From positions 4,898,001 to 4,962,000 of the forward strand of contig NC_090133.1 of the NCBI RefSeq assembly GCF_040581485.1: DNA of 64,000 nt, in the 5' to 3' direction. The notes under the pieces are model-generated. The model did not search any database, was not told where the DNA came from, and saw only the letters and a list, made by a program, of their open reading frames with translations. This DNA is from Linepithema humile (lineage: Eukaryota; Arthropoda; Insecta; Hymenoptera; Formicidae). Made by a program: the position numbers and the translations under genes. Positions 1 to 12,400 of this stretch are shown in pieces (positions within the stretch are counted from its first letter, which is position 1; each line of letters opens with the position of its first letter).

Positions 1-721
1 TACATGCTTGTAACGTTAATTTTCCACGTCCCTTTATCTGTATATTACCATCATGTACTCGTCCCGAAGGATGCGATGAGATTCGCGAGTGATTTTCACA
101 TATGGAACGATTCTAAACTGACGTCAATGTATTAAAGAAAATTATTTTATTTTATTATCGTATATTTCTTAAAGTATAAATATATAGCGATTTATCTAAT
201 TAAAAGTATTTGTTTTAGATATTATCTTTTTCTCAAGTGTTCAAAGACATTGAAAAATTTATGGATCGTAAAAATATTCGTAAAAATAAGGAATTGTTGG
301 AATAGTGATTCAGACTACGATAAACGAAGCCATTAATAATCCACACAATACCTCAGAATGTCCAGTGTAATAAGTGTCAAACTCCCTCGATCTCGCTCTC
401 TGCAGATAATAGCGTTCCGTGACGCGAGTGAACCTCGTCGGAAAAATCTAAAGAATCGAGATCGGTGATTAAGCAAGGGACACCTGCCAACCTGCGAGCT
501 ACGGTCTGCTGCAAGCTTTGCGAAATCCTTCGGCTGTGAACTATCGGCCATAGCGCCGAGGTTGTGCTCTGACAACCACTGATTTCATTCTGGGAGGTGT
601 CAGGCCGGATTTACGACACGACACGAATGCCAATAGCTTGGCAGTGAGCATAACTCATTCTGCTCCGTGGCGGTGCGCAACGCAGCACTCGGCGGTGCAG
701 AGCTCTTGCTCGCGAGAGAGC

Positions 722-857
722 GATTTAAAACCTCGTTTTTCTCGCCTAGAAGTGAGGCTCGTGTACTCTTGTACCCTAGGCGTGGTAGATCGGGACCCGA
801 TGTAGCCCGCCTTTTTCAAGGCTCCGCGCAGACTCGCATTGTTCTCCACGTTCGCGC
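722..857. repeat. Diverged repeat, copy A
   Basis: This copy begins at GATTTAAAA, continues through CTTTTTCTCGC-like sequence to GGCGTGGTAGATCGGG, GATGTAG and CCCGCCTTT, and ends at CACGTTCGCG. The same ordered blocks occur in the same orientation at 2280-2409, with small insertions and deletions between them. Copy A holds a perfect short hairpin, ATCGGG-A-CCCGAT. It could be an old mobile-element fragment, a duplicated promoter or a duplicated non-coding RNA; the sequence does not decide. Confidence 0.55.
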
Positions 858-2010
858 GGGAATACCGCCGCCTCACTCGCGCGCCGATGTCAACGGAATA
901 ATTGCGCGCCTTAGTTATCCTAAGCGTCCCGAGCTACTCTTAACGGCCGGTCTAACGAGTCTTCGAAATGTCATTGTTCTCGCATGGAAATGGTAATACG
1001 GCTTGACAGCTGAAGACACGCTCGCTACATCGCGAAGCAAACGTCATTTCAAATCATTAAAGTACAATGGAGAGAGATCGATTAAAGTGCACTTGAAGCG
1101 AGAGTTGGGTATTTCTTTACAATAGAATTAAAATTTTTCATGCACAGCAAATATCATTTATCAACAAATTTTTATAAATTACAATAGACTCAAATATTTA
1201 AATTGTCTGTAGTTGTTTTTGAATAAGTAAATAGATAAATTTTTGCACGAAATAAATTTCTTCAATGTTATTTTCTTGCATCTATTCGTAATATTAATCT
1301 CAATTAATCTCAAAATAGAAATACCTGATTTTTCTTTCAAAATTCCCAGGAAAGATAAAGAAAAGCGAGGTGTGGCAGGTTGAATGCAAATTTTTCAAGG
1401 CAACGTGCACGCCGGTGCACTCGCATTGTTCTCTGTGTCTACGTAAAAGCATTAAGATCGGCCTATCAGCACAATAGAAATAATCGTAAATTCTATTAGG
1501 CAACAAATATTTATCGACATTACGTTTTACGCGCGTTTCAGTTCTCCGCGCGATATCCGCCTCATGTTCCGAAAGACGAAAGAGGTAATAATGCTTTAAT
1601 GGCTGTCACGAGCAACATCGGTAATGTTCAGAAAAACATTTAAGTGTTTTATAATTCTTTACATTAATGTTTAACAAAATTTTTTATATAGATTAGTATA
1701 TAAATTATAAAAATTACTTAAATTATATAAATTACTTAGAAATAAAATTATTCTTTATCATTATATATAATCTAGCAAGCTATAATAAATAATAGTTGTT
1801 CTCTTGTGATTTTTAGGACAATAAACCTGTTAAACATCGTAATGAAACACGAGGGATTATTTTCTATTCGACCTATTAGAATTAACATTTCTTTTTCTTT
1901 ATCGCGTCCGTCTGGCCACGCTCCCGAATGCACGTAAAACCATGACATGGCGTTACGCAAACCGGCTGAAAGCATTGCTTTTTCCATCCGGAACGCTTAT
2001 TATATATTAA

Positions 2011-2040
2011 GGCGTGGTGTAGATTGGATCGATATAGGGC
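2011..2040. repeat. Short partial copy of the 722/2280 repeat core
   Basis: GGCGTGGT, then AGAT, GGATCGAT and TAGGGC recur in the same order as the core of copy A (779-810) with a 2-bp insertion. It is short, so chance similarity is possible; the closeness to the two larger copies makes common origin more likely. Confidence 0.3.
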
Positions 2041-2279
2041 GACCGACAGGTACCCTAACGAAGATATAGTTCAGATAATCCTAACGATAAATCGACAAGC
2101 CATAAGTTACGCCACTCTCCGACACCTACGATTATTTCGTTATCGTTGAAAACGCATACAGTTGTGCATACAGTTCCCTTCTCACACGCTCCGACGCCGA
2201 GAGGAAAAAAGCGAGGTGGGAAAAATAGAAAACAAACGGTTTCATCTTTCATCAAGATAGAGCCGGCTCCCGGATCGCG

Positions 2280-2409
2280 GATTTAAAAGCCGGTCTTTCT
2301 CGCGGTCGAGTTTGTGCATTAGGTGTGGTAGATCACGCTGATGTAACTACCCGCCTTTACGTGATCGGCAAATCCGCCAAGGTTCTCGCACTGTGCTTCA
2401 CGTTCGCGT
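2280..2409. repeat. Diverged repeat, copy B
   Basis: This is the partner of copy A (722-857) in direct orientation, 1.56 kb away. Shared blocks in order are ATTTAAAA, CTTTCTCGC, GGTGTGGTAGATC, GATGTA, CCCGCCTTT, TTCTC and CACGTTCGCG. Its internal hairpin differs: GATCACG at 2331 pairs with CGTGATC at 2360. No open frame is conserved between the copies, which argues against a protein-coding duplication. Confidence 0.55.
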
Positions 2410-2776
2410 CGAAAGACGCAACACACGTATAATAAGTCTACATTTCGGAACACGCGGGCATGAAAGGAAAAAATTCACAATTAATTATAAAAGGTTACTT
2501 TTTCTACATTTGTAAAAGTTGGATACTGTAAAACTATTAAAAATATTAATAACATTGAAAGTAATTAAATAATAAAATTGAAAAAATAATGTATTAAAAA
2601 TTGATTCTTTTTATTTTACAAAAATTATTTGTATACTAATAATTATCAGACGCTAATCACCGTGCATTACAAGTAAAAAATTTATAGTTTAAACGTTCCG
2701 CATGAAGGGTTCAAATTTCACCTGTTCATTTAAAAATTTAATAGAGATACATTATATCTCCGTAATGCCTGTTCAG

Positions 2777-2950
2777 GTGTACACGCAGCATAATCAGGTA
2801 TATATGCAGATACGGACTCACACTGTCTACGCGCGCGTCGACGCGGAATATGTCACGCTGCCGTTGCATAAATCCGCACGGCCTCTGGACCGCGCCGGCG
2901 ATACGGCAGCGCGCTGCCAGATGAACGCCGGAGATATCTACTACCGCGGG
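2777..2950 (+). CDS. Candidate internal exon, unknown protein
   Basis: The segment is open for 58 codons in one frame and starts after an acceptor-like GCCTGTTCAG. It ends exactly at a strong donor, GTGAGTGTGA (2951). Both ends are phase 0. The predicted peptide includes YVTLPLHKSARPLDRAG and ends NAGDIYYRG; I recognise no domain. The acceptor has a weak pyrimidine tract and the frame stays open past the donor, so this could be a chance frame in a GC-rich block. No partner exon with compatible phase was identified nearby. Confidence 0.25.
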
Positions 2951-2959
2951 GTGAGTGTG

Positions 2960-2990
<31 letters not shown>

Positions 2991-4913
2991 TCCTCAGAAA
3001 GCATCTGAGGGGATATGTGAATTCCGCGCGCGCGGTATCGCGATCCGCCGCGAAGAAAGCGCCCGATGGAAGATAAGGTCGCGGGACGTTTCGAAACAAC
3101 GTTTCGAAGGACGATAAAGTTCTTAACCGCCGCAAGATCATTTGTCGGAGTACGGCTGCCATGGTGGGTGGAGAAGAGCAGGAAGAAAAGAACCTTACGC
3201 GATTTACGACTCGTTGACGTGCGAGTCCGGCCCGTGAAGTGTACGAAGTCGAATAGAGATAGACGAACATGGTCGGCCGCGCGCGTCGCCTTTTTCTATT
3301 AATTATAAAAGGAGGTTTTTTGTACTTTTCATTACATGAAAGTTTTTCACGATTTTAATGAAAGAAAAATAAATCTACATGGAAAAATATTTATCACTAA
3401 TTTCTGAATATCTTGTAAAAACAAGTTACACACAATAATGAAAGTAAATAGAGTTTCTATACAAGAATATTATACTAATAAAATAATATCGCTCGTATAT
3501 ATTGAAAATAAAATATGTCGCTTATATTTTATGTTTATATTATGTTTAAATGCGACATATAAATTATTATTTTTAAAGCGTTTTTAAAATTATATTCTCT
3601 TCTAAGGAAATAATTTGACATTTACACAATTACACTTAATAAATGTGCGATGTTTCTTCGGGGAACCGAGAGTGATTTGATATATTTCAAGTCGCGCGGT
3701 TCAAATTTCATGGTCTATTAAACTTCGCAAGACTCTTTCGCACAGCATTAACTTGCGAACTGGTCGCGCCTAACGTGTAATCAGTCAAGAATACTTGCGC
3801 GCAAAGCAATATATTCGAAGATGGGCCCGCCAGCGTGAACTGATCGATAGACTGGACCAAGTTACAGGCGGCGCGCGCAAAAAAAAGACAAGAGAAAAGG
3901 ACGATGAGAAAGACGAAGAAGAAACGCGAGTCAGCGACAAGAGAAAAAGAAGAGAGAACGAGAAAGCACAAGGACGGGACTCATCTATGCGCCGTGTGAA
4001 TTTCAAGGCTAAGTTCGATTTCGCATGAACCACAAATTGCTGGATGTCAAATAATGCCCAAAAAAACATGTTTTAGATGGAAATTATCTAAATATCAGAT
4101 AATTGCAAATTATGTAAAGATAAATAGATTTGTGATTATAAGGCAATCTAGAGAGAATAAAAACAAGGAAAAGGCTTAAATTCCTTTTTAATGAGACCCA
4201 CTCCTCAGGATTAGTCATTCCTAATCTTCAGAAATATTAGTCATCAACAAAGAAATTTTAACATTTAATTGTTTAAGCGTCTCTCAGAAACTAGAAAGTT
4301 ATAACCGTGAAGGTTGTAAAAGCTACCAAGGCTAAGATGCATTTATATGATCGTGATATGATTATAATAACTACAATGTTTCACGTGAAACTCGCCTAAA
4401 ACGCAATCCTCTTCCGTTGATCAATGTTTAATTATCAAATTGCTGGTCCTTAATATACTTTAATTGGACGATCGTAATCGTGTAATGATGGGGAAATAAT
4501 ATCTCTGTAGAAGAAAAAGAAAAGAAGAGAATACAATAGTGGCTACGCTGACATTACCGACGGTATCAATTATTATTTTCATCATTATTTTCAGATAAAT
4601 AGAACAGATAATAATACAAAATAAATAATTTTCCATTTTTAACATTTTAAATAGAATCTACACACAGTTTCGCGATAACCGATTCAAATGTCATCGAAAT
4701 TAAATATTACTATTATTCCGCAACGTCAATGCATCAATGATAATCATCTGACCGATATAATGGAATACAGATGCACGCTCGCGCGAATGTGTACATTCCT
4801 TCAGCGAGGCGAACGACAGAAACACGTGGAGCTGGAAAAACAGCAAACGGTAGAAAGAACGAGTCGACGGTGGAGGAGGACGAACGAGCGATCCAACAAA
4901 CAAACGGAACGCA

Positions 4914-4951
4914 AAGAGAGAGAGAGAAAGAGAGAGAGAGAGAAAGAAAAA
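4914..4951. repeat. (GA)n / (GAAA)n purine microsatellite
   Basis: Nearly pure AG-dinucleotide run with AAAG interruptions. It creates the Arg/Glu/Lys-rich or Ser/Leu-rich translations of overlapping open frames, which should be read as repeat artefacts. Confidence 0.9.
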
Positions 4952-5032
4952 CAGCGCGATCACGCAAACGAAGGAGAATTACCCGGATAATATGTACGTG
5001 GGTACGTCGCGAGACATCGCAAGGCGGGAAGC

Positions 5033-5068
5033 GAGAAAGAAAGAGAGAAAGAGAGAGAAAGAGAGAGA
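5033..5068. repeat. (GA)n / (GAAA)n purine microsatellite
   Basis: A second purine tract about 120 bp from the one at 4914-4951, with the same GAAAGAGA flavour, inside the same GC-rich block. Confidence 0.9.
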
Positions 5069-6600
5069 TTCTCGGCCGGCTCTCACTTTCACGGAGTCGC
5101 CGTGACCGAGATAAAGATGGTAGCGCGGGCGCGTTACTACACCACCATACGGTGGACTGACCACTAACGTCTCTGCACCATATATGGTCGCCGCGTGGTG
5201 CACCGCGGAGAGGAGAGTGTGCGTGCAACATACGTTCCGTATGGGTATAACGTACGTTACGCGCACCGCCGGCGCAGGTAGCCGTCCCGCATGTCGACAG
5301 ATCCGAAAGGATCGATAGATCAGTCCTTTAATTACGACCTGTACGCACAACCTCGGTCTCTCCCGGCTGTGTATGTTACCGATTGGATCGCCGCGTGTGC
5401 CCTACTGGTACACATGACGCGTCACCGAGCACGCCGTCTGGATGTTAATCAAGGCGTAGCGCGCATTTGGCGAACGCTCGGCGCATCAATCGCGCGGCTT
5501 GAAAGCTCGCCGTCGCTTAGCGTGTTCGTCAATGGCGAAGTCCTTTCACAGAATCAAAATTACTTTTATTATAAATTTTTAATTGACTTATATCTGAGTA
5601 TATTTTTGAAATTTACTTTAAGCAAGAAATAGTGTTTATAAAACGTATAATGTGAGATTTGTTAGATGATATAATAAATATGAATTAAGATATAAAATCG
5701 AAGTAAAGCAAATTTAAATTTATTTCTTAATGCAATGAAAGTTATGAGCACAATTATATTTATAGACTTCATATAAATATAACATTCTAATTTGCTGTAC
5801 TGTTAAACATGTCTTATATTGAAAAATGTAGAAAATTATTACCAATAGCGTGTAAGGCAAACAAATTACTGAAAGCTACTGTTAACTATTTATTTTTAAT
5901 ACAATTGCGCTGCAGTTAGTTTTCAATGCTGTGTCAAGTCATTAAGCTTATGATACAACTTCTGGTAATGCGATGTAATTTCAGACTAGGATAATTTTCC
6001 ATTAGCACTTCCTAAATTACCGCTTTGCGAGAACGGTAGGCCACTTAAAATAAGCATTCGTTAGGCTGCCAATTTGATGATGATGAACGCACGAGTCTTC
6101 AATTACATTCTCGCTACGTCGTAAATTTGCTAAACCTCGGTACGCGTAGACCGTGAGAAAAGCGCAAATCGGACGTAATAGAATATTGCCGCGAGCATAC
6201 CTGAATAAAAAATAGGGAACGCAGCTTCCCCGGATTTATTATCCCACGCCGAACGGGATACTAAATAAGAGAGAAAGATACGGTAAATAAGAAACACGGT
6301 GCAATGAAGCGCCCCCCCGTTCGACACGATTAATCCGTGAATTTACGCGGATCTTATCGGCGTGCACGCTGGAATCTCGAAATGCGGGAGGTGGTCGACG
6401 CAGGCAGGTGCGATTCAGGGGGAGGGCGTTATTTCAAGAGGGAAACCTGACTCCTACGGTGCGCAATAAAAGATGCTGAATTTTGTAATATCTCATTGGG
6501 AAAGGCGGTGGCGGTGCGCCGAGAAGGCGGAGGATGAGGTCCTTCGTTTCCTCGCAAAGAAACTAGCGCGCCAGAGAGATGATCTCTCTTTCTCCCTCTC

Positions 6601-6605
<5 letters not shown>

Positions 6606-6650
<45 letters not shown>
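6606..6650. repeat. (CT)n microsatellite
   Basis: About 22 perfect CT units preceded by imperfect pyrimidine-rich sequence from about 6582. Such tracts can form triplex DNA and are usually length-polymorphic. Confidence 0.97.
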
Positions 6651-6658
<8 letters not shown>

Positions 6659-9216
6659 CACACATGTCACGATTCTGTACATGCGCCGTAAGACTGTACG
6701 TATGTACTTCGCGAGATTCTGTTTACGCGCCGCGAATGATCGCGCCTCGTATAGAAATCGAAAGTAGATTCTTAAGATTCGCCATAAGTGGCAACCGATC
6801 GCTCGCGAGGACCTGTCCGTGCCCTATATGGATTCGTCGCGGATCCACCGATCTATCCTTCGGCCTATTCTTGATTATGACTCACACTCGGCGCCACTTT
6901 TCTCGCCGTCTCCGTGACGATTTAAGGAAAACAGAGCAGGTTTCCTCATTGATTTGTTTAACCTTCTTTTTTTTATCTCTTACAATTGTACAACGCGCTA
7001 CTATTAGTAGTGCATATTTTAAATTTATGTTGCAGATTTATATTTTTGAGCTCTGCGTTTTCAAAAATGTATATTTCTAAAAATTACCTTTCAATTATTT
7101 TACAAAATTATTTTTGTGGGGTTTATATTTTCTAGGCAAGTTTACGTTTTAAAAATACAAAACCTTGAAAGTGTAAAACTTTAAAAGTATAAACAGTAGC
7201 GCTTAAAAATCATAATACGTAACAAAATACAATTTTTTGCTGACGAGAAATTTGCATGATAAAAACACTTCGTTTGTCATAGATTCCGCACAGTCCAGTC
7301 AAGGACGATGGCAATATATTTCTTTAGTATCTCTAGTCCTCATTCATTTTATTCTTATTCTTTGTTCTTTTAACTGCCGAACAAACATTACCGTTTTATC
7401 GCTCGAAAAAAAAGACGAAACGTGTCCGTGACTAATGACGGTGTCAATTCACTACTTTGTTACGCATGTTTTATGTGATGTAGCTTTCGAGATCTCGAGA
7501 GGATATGGAGTATCCTTGAACTACGACCATATCTTTCCTTCAAAAAAACTTCGATGAAATATTAGTAATAATTGATTATTAATATTATATTAATATATTA
7601 CAGTATAATATTTTTTTATTTATTCTATTAATAATATAAGTTTTACAATTAATTAATAAAATGTATAATTTAAAATATGCAAAACAATTTAATCAAACTC
7701 AGACGGCATTATCAAAATTAGATTAATCAGATAATCTTCAGATGAAAGATGGTGTAATAATTCTCAGGGACAACTGCTGTCTCTACGATTATAATTCACG
7801 GATCGTTATGCCGACTCGACGGCGCAAGCGTTGTCAACGAGAAAATGCCAGACTTACGAGTCGCGCAGAGACCCGATCCGGTCATAAGCTACTTAATGTT
7901 GGATTAACTGTGCACGCTGCCGTCTGAACAGCTTGCGCTTGCTCGTGTGACACGGAATTAACAATCGGCAAACAGCTTATTTCGCTGCCCACTCTCGATC
8001 ACCTGTTCGAAGGACGCGTCTCTATCAGCCAAGGCTGAATTTGGCTGGATCAAAAAGGATATGAATCCAAGGTTCCACATATTTTACACCCATAAAAATA
8101 TTTAAAATATTCAAACATACAATTAAATAAATAATTAAAAATAAATGTGCATATACTTGTAAATTTTTATCAATTTTATTCTAATTTCTATAAAATCGGA
8201 AAAACTAAAATATAGAATTGAGAAATTTTCCGATTGTGGTATTTATTGATTAGATTAAATTTTAGATAATTGATGAAATTTCCTCGAGTCCCGATTGAGA
8301 TTCAATTCCTTCTACTTCTAACTCACAAAACAACATTGGTTATTCTACTTTAAAGTATCAGAATAATATATTCCTATCACAATATCAATTCGCTTTTTTT
8401 CTACGATTGTCTGATTATCATACGTCAATCTAGCTTTCCGACAGCTAGGATATTTGCATCAATTGCAGCGCGGCCGATCCCTCCTCCTGCGTGGAGAAAC
8501 TTCGCATTTAAGCGAAAGGAATTCAGGACAATGACTACTATAAGGTCTTATCGTTACGGCCGAGTGTTTCCATTCTCGTTTGAATTGCGCCGTGAATATT
8601 ATTATGCCAACCGCATAAATTACGATATCGGTGGTACTGTAGGTGTTTTGCCGAATGTTTCAGTTTCGCGAAAGTGAAATGGCCGACGGATATATTTTCA
8701 CTTGCTCGGGCGACACGCAAATATACTACTCAATAAACCTCGTGTGCTTTTCGTAAGCAAAATCGAGATAAACGTGCGGGGAATAAAGTGTTAATTTTAC
8801 GAGAGTAAGTCCGTGTAGGTATTGACACGACACGCCATGAATCGAAGCTTGCAACACAGTGCGTGACAGTTCACACAAGACGTTCACACGGTACGAAATC
8901 ACCAAGAAAATTATTAAATGTGATCTCCGTATAATTTACTGGTCGCGTAAGCAACTGAGTGATTAAACGCTAACAATAATTGAGCAACAACTTGCAGGGC
9001 CGGTGTTTCATGTTGCTCCTTTTGTTATCCATCTTCGTTTCTCTCCTTACCAGCGTGTCTACATCTTATTCCACCTGCATGGGTGCCGCAATATTTTCGT
9101 AAACGATCCGCGAAATGCTCTCGTCCGTATCTCCATGAAAAATCAGCCGCGCTCGTTAATATTCACGTTTTTACTTTTAATATCAATTTAATTTTATACG
9201 CAAAATGTTTTTGCAG

Positions 9217-9414
9217 TTGAGAAATTCGCGTCTGCGCTCGTCGTAAGCCGAAATGCTCTCGAGCGTAGCTCGGCTCGCGTTCGCACGATACGAATTCGCG
9301 GGAAACAAAACGGAACCGTACTTTCAATATCGCCTTCACCTGCGGAACGGCAGCGGACCGTTCGCCACACACATTGTCCGCTCTGTGCACACACGCACCT
9401 GTTTGCGGGCGCGC
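9217..9414 (+). CDS. Candidate internal exon, unknown protein
   Basis: A good acceptor (ATGTTTTTGCAG, ending 9216) and a good donor (GTGAGTATAC from 9415) bracket 198 bp that are open in one frame entered with two leading bases: about 65 codons, ending in phase 1. A second frame is open only from an ATG at 9253. The peptide is Arg/Ser/Thr-rich and contains HTHCPLCAHTH, a cluster of His and Cys that could be chance. The phase 1 end is compatible with the exon at 16811-16863, which opens with GT to complete a codon. The block is CpG-rich, where stop codons are scarce, so openness alone is weak evidence. Confidence 0.33.
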
Positions 9415-12400
9415 GTGAGTATACATTGCTCAGTACCGCTATCACGCCCGGTATCACGCGCGTCCCACGTCGACCGCGAAACACGTGTAGTGGCGAAGCG
9501 CAAACACGTCTAAAACCGTAGCCGCGTATCGGTATTTCCCGCTGAAGTCCATAACACCGAACAGACCGTGTGTGCCACGCCGCAATCGATGCTGACGCAT
9601 GGTCCATGTTATTGCGGCGCACGTTCGCATAATACAATGCGCATTACAATGTGTGCGGTATCTTAGAAATGTTTAGAAACACTTTTCGTTCCGAGAAAGA
9701 TAATGAATCGGAATTTAAAGAGAAACTTAATGTTCTTGCGAAAATGTATGATTATTGAGAATAAACAAGTTTTTTTTTTTTTTTTTTTTTTTTTTAATCG
9801 AGAGACTTAATTAAGAAATTTGATGCAAACAACGCGACAATTTTTTAATTCAAAAAGTTGACAAAAATTTTATTGTTTAGTACTTTATCTTTTATGCGTA
9901 TTGTATATTGTAGAATTTTTATATCGAAAAATCGTACGGCGTTATGTTATGATTATCACACATTTTAAAGTGTTATGTGTTATGACTACTATATGTAGGT
10001 ACTCGTCATTATTATTACTGTACACACACATACTGTATGCACACATACTAATAAGATTTTAATGCACACGCCGACTCAACGATATCCGACAAACATACAA
10101 CCGCAAACATATGGTAAACCGCCAACGTGCACCGTGTATAAACAAGTATACGCTCTAGCATAGCTGCGATGATTCCGCGAAGAGAATTATTTGAAACTGA
10201 TGTATGCGCTCACTTTGGTGCTCCATAATACTGATATAAATTTTTTAATTTCTTAATACAAAATATCGATTTCATAAATATATATTGTTGTAGCGTAACT
10301 ATAATTAATAAAATTCAAAATATTTAAGCAACAAAGACTTTGAAAATAATTATCCAAGACTAAATCAAATCATTTTAATCGTAGTAATTATGGAATAATT
10401 ACGATATTTGAAATAATTATATTACTTTTGAAATGTTCTAATTATTCTTTTACGTTCTTCTTTTTACTTTTCATTTCTTTCTTCATTGATGAAAAGAATG
10501 GAATGGCCTCGTCGGGCCCTATACGGTAGCCACGCCTCTGCCCGCGGTGCGGCATCGACAACGATGCGTATACACACATATGTATGTACACCTGCACCGA
10601 GAGCAGCTACGTGGTATTACACGACTGCGTCACGGTGAAAACGAAACCGATATCTCTGCGGGATCTGCGCCGGCCGGGGTCAGAGATCACCTACGCGGGG
10701 AATTGCTTTATTTAATAAGCCGCGGAGGAAGGACGTTAATAAAGCGGCCGGAGATAAATAATGTGGAAAGAGCCGAGCCCGTTCACGTGTCATGCCTCCA
10801 CCTACCACTTCCCTCGCAACGTGAAGAACCCCGTCGTGGTCTTCGTCCCGATGCCTCAGTTAAGCAATTCAGTTGGCGACTAGGTATATGAAATCGCGGT
10901 GTCTCACTCATTACTTAGTATCGTCCCGCGGAATCAAAATTCCGCCTCGGACTCTCCGCGCAATCGCTTAAATTCTTTTATCATTGTATTACACTGTGGG
11001 AAAAAATTTCATGAATCTCATAAGCGCAGATCGCGAAACATTTATTAGTATTTATACGAGACTATCGAAGGAGACTTTATGTTCCCACTGGACTACAGAA
11101 CCCATTAGAATTTTCTAATAAAATGAGCGTATGATTTATTAAACCGTGATAATTATTTCTCTCTATTTCTATCTCTGTTATACGTGCTTCAAATGTGCTG
11201 CGAAAGGTTACTTAATACGTCATTAAATTCTGGTTGGGAAAATTGAAACAATCTATCATGAAATGATCCGTGCCTCTGAAATGTCGTAAAGGATCTGTGA
11301 ACGCGAGAATGGGAAAATGTAAGATAGTCGTTAACCCAGTGAACTTGACTACGCTTCACCGCTCTGCAGCACGCAAAGAGGTAACAATCTCGGAAAAGAA
11401 GATACATAATCTGAGAATCTATGCCAGTCGGCAAAAAGTTTTATTTCTCAAAATTACTTTTATTCATTATTGAAACGTCACTTTATAGTTAACTATGTAT
11501 TTATTTTAAATATAAAATGTATTAAAAATATTATATTAATAAGCACTAAAGATATATTAATATTTGCAACAATATTTATGTACCAGATTTTGTACACCTG
11601 CATCTTATTAGCAACATTAATTGCTTTATTATTTACATAAGAAATGCGGATAAAATAATCTAATATTCCTCACTTTCGATTTTTCGTATCATGTGAGAAC
11701 ACCTTTACCTTCGACGGCATGGCGTATGAGTCGAAGGAACGACCTACCACGACCTCGCCCAACTCTCAATATCGCGTCTCTCGCCGCGCTCAGAACTCGT
11801 CTTAGGTCCACACCCACGTGATGTGTACACCGCAAGGTTGCCTCCTCCGGAATGAAAAGAACGCGAATTCTTCGGCTATAAATTCAGCGCGACGCGCTGC
11901 AGAATTTCGTTATCGTAGTGTTACTTGTATCACGTACTCGCGCTAACGATTTATGCGGCGAACGTAATTGTTTACGCGCTTATGCGCGCGTGGTTTTGCA
12001 TTGCAAACGCGACGCGGTCGCAACGCAATGGTAGTTCATCATCGCAAATTTATTAATCGAAACTGCGGTTTCCGTAACTTCGGTTATTAATAGATTCTCA
12101 CAGCTAAGCGATTATTGCTAAATGCATAATTAATGAAATTTGCACCAGTAGCAATAGCTAGTGAATATGCAGACCGAACGATGAATCAAATTATTAAATC
12201 AAATTCAAATTTGCGTAACTTATTCCTAAAAAAATATAGAGATGCAATGAAAATCAGGAGGCAAAAAAAACAAATAAACTAAGATTATTAGAAATAAAAT
12301 ATCTTTAAACAAAGTTTCAGTAGAAAATCAATTTTATCGAATTGAATCCCGTTCGCCTGCTGTTCATTGCTGTTTCAAGAATCATGCGCCAATAAAATAC

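Larger units (their letters stand above)
1..2776. other. Non-coding stretch with a diverged repeat pair
   Basis: No convincing exon is visible. A GC-rich block of about 400-1060 is followed by AT-rich DNA (about 1080-1760), then a mixed block (about 1860-2460) and more AT-rich DNA to 2700. Open frames at 333-575 (minus) and 655-996 (both strands) overlap each other and have no paired splice sites, so I do not call them. The only structured content is the repeat pair listed separately. Confidence 0.6.
2951..9216. other. Non-coding, AT-rich with GC-rich islands and simple repeats
   Basis: AT-rich strips (about 3300-3700, 4030-4700, 5560-6000, 6940-7240, 7540-7740, 8080-8420) separate GC-richer islands (about 3000-3290, 4780-5550, 6130-6930, 7800-8040, 8450-8900). 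The islands hold purine microsatellites at 4914-4951 and 5033-5068 and a CT repeat at 6606-6650. Open frames here, such as 4734-5231 (minus) and 3795-4028 (+), are low-complexity or overlap in several frames. I see no credible exon. Confidence 0.6.

Noticed and set aside
2700..2730. GGGTTCAAATTT resembling a tRNA T-arm (also near 3705)
   Set aside because: No A box, acceptor stem or anticodon arm at the right distance.
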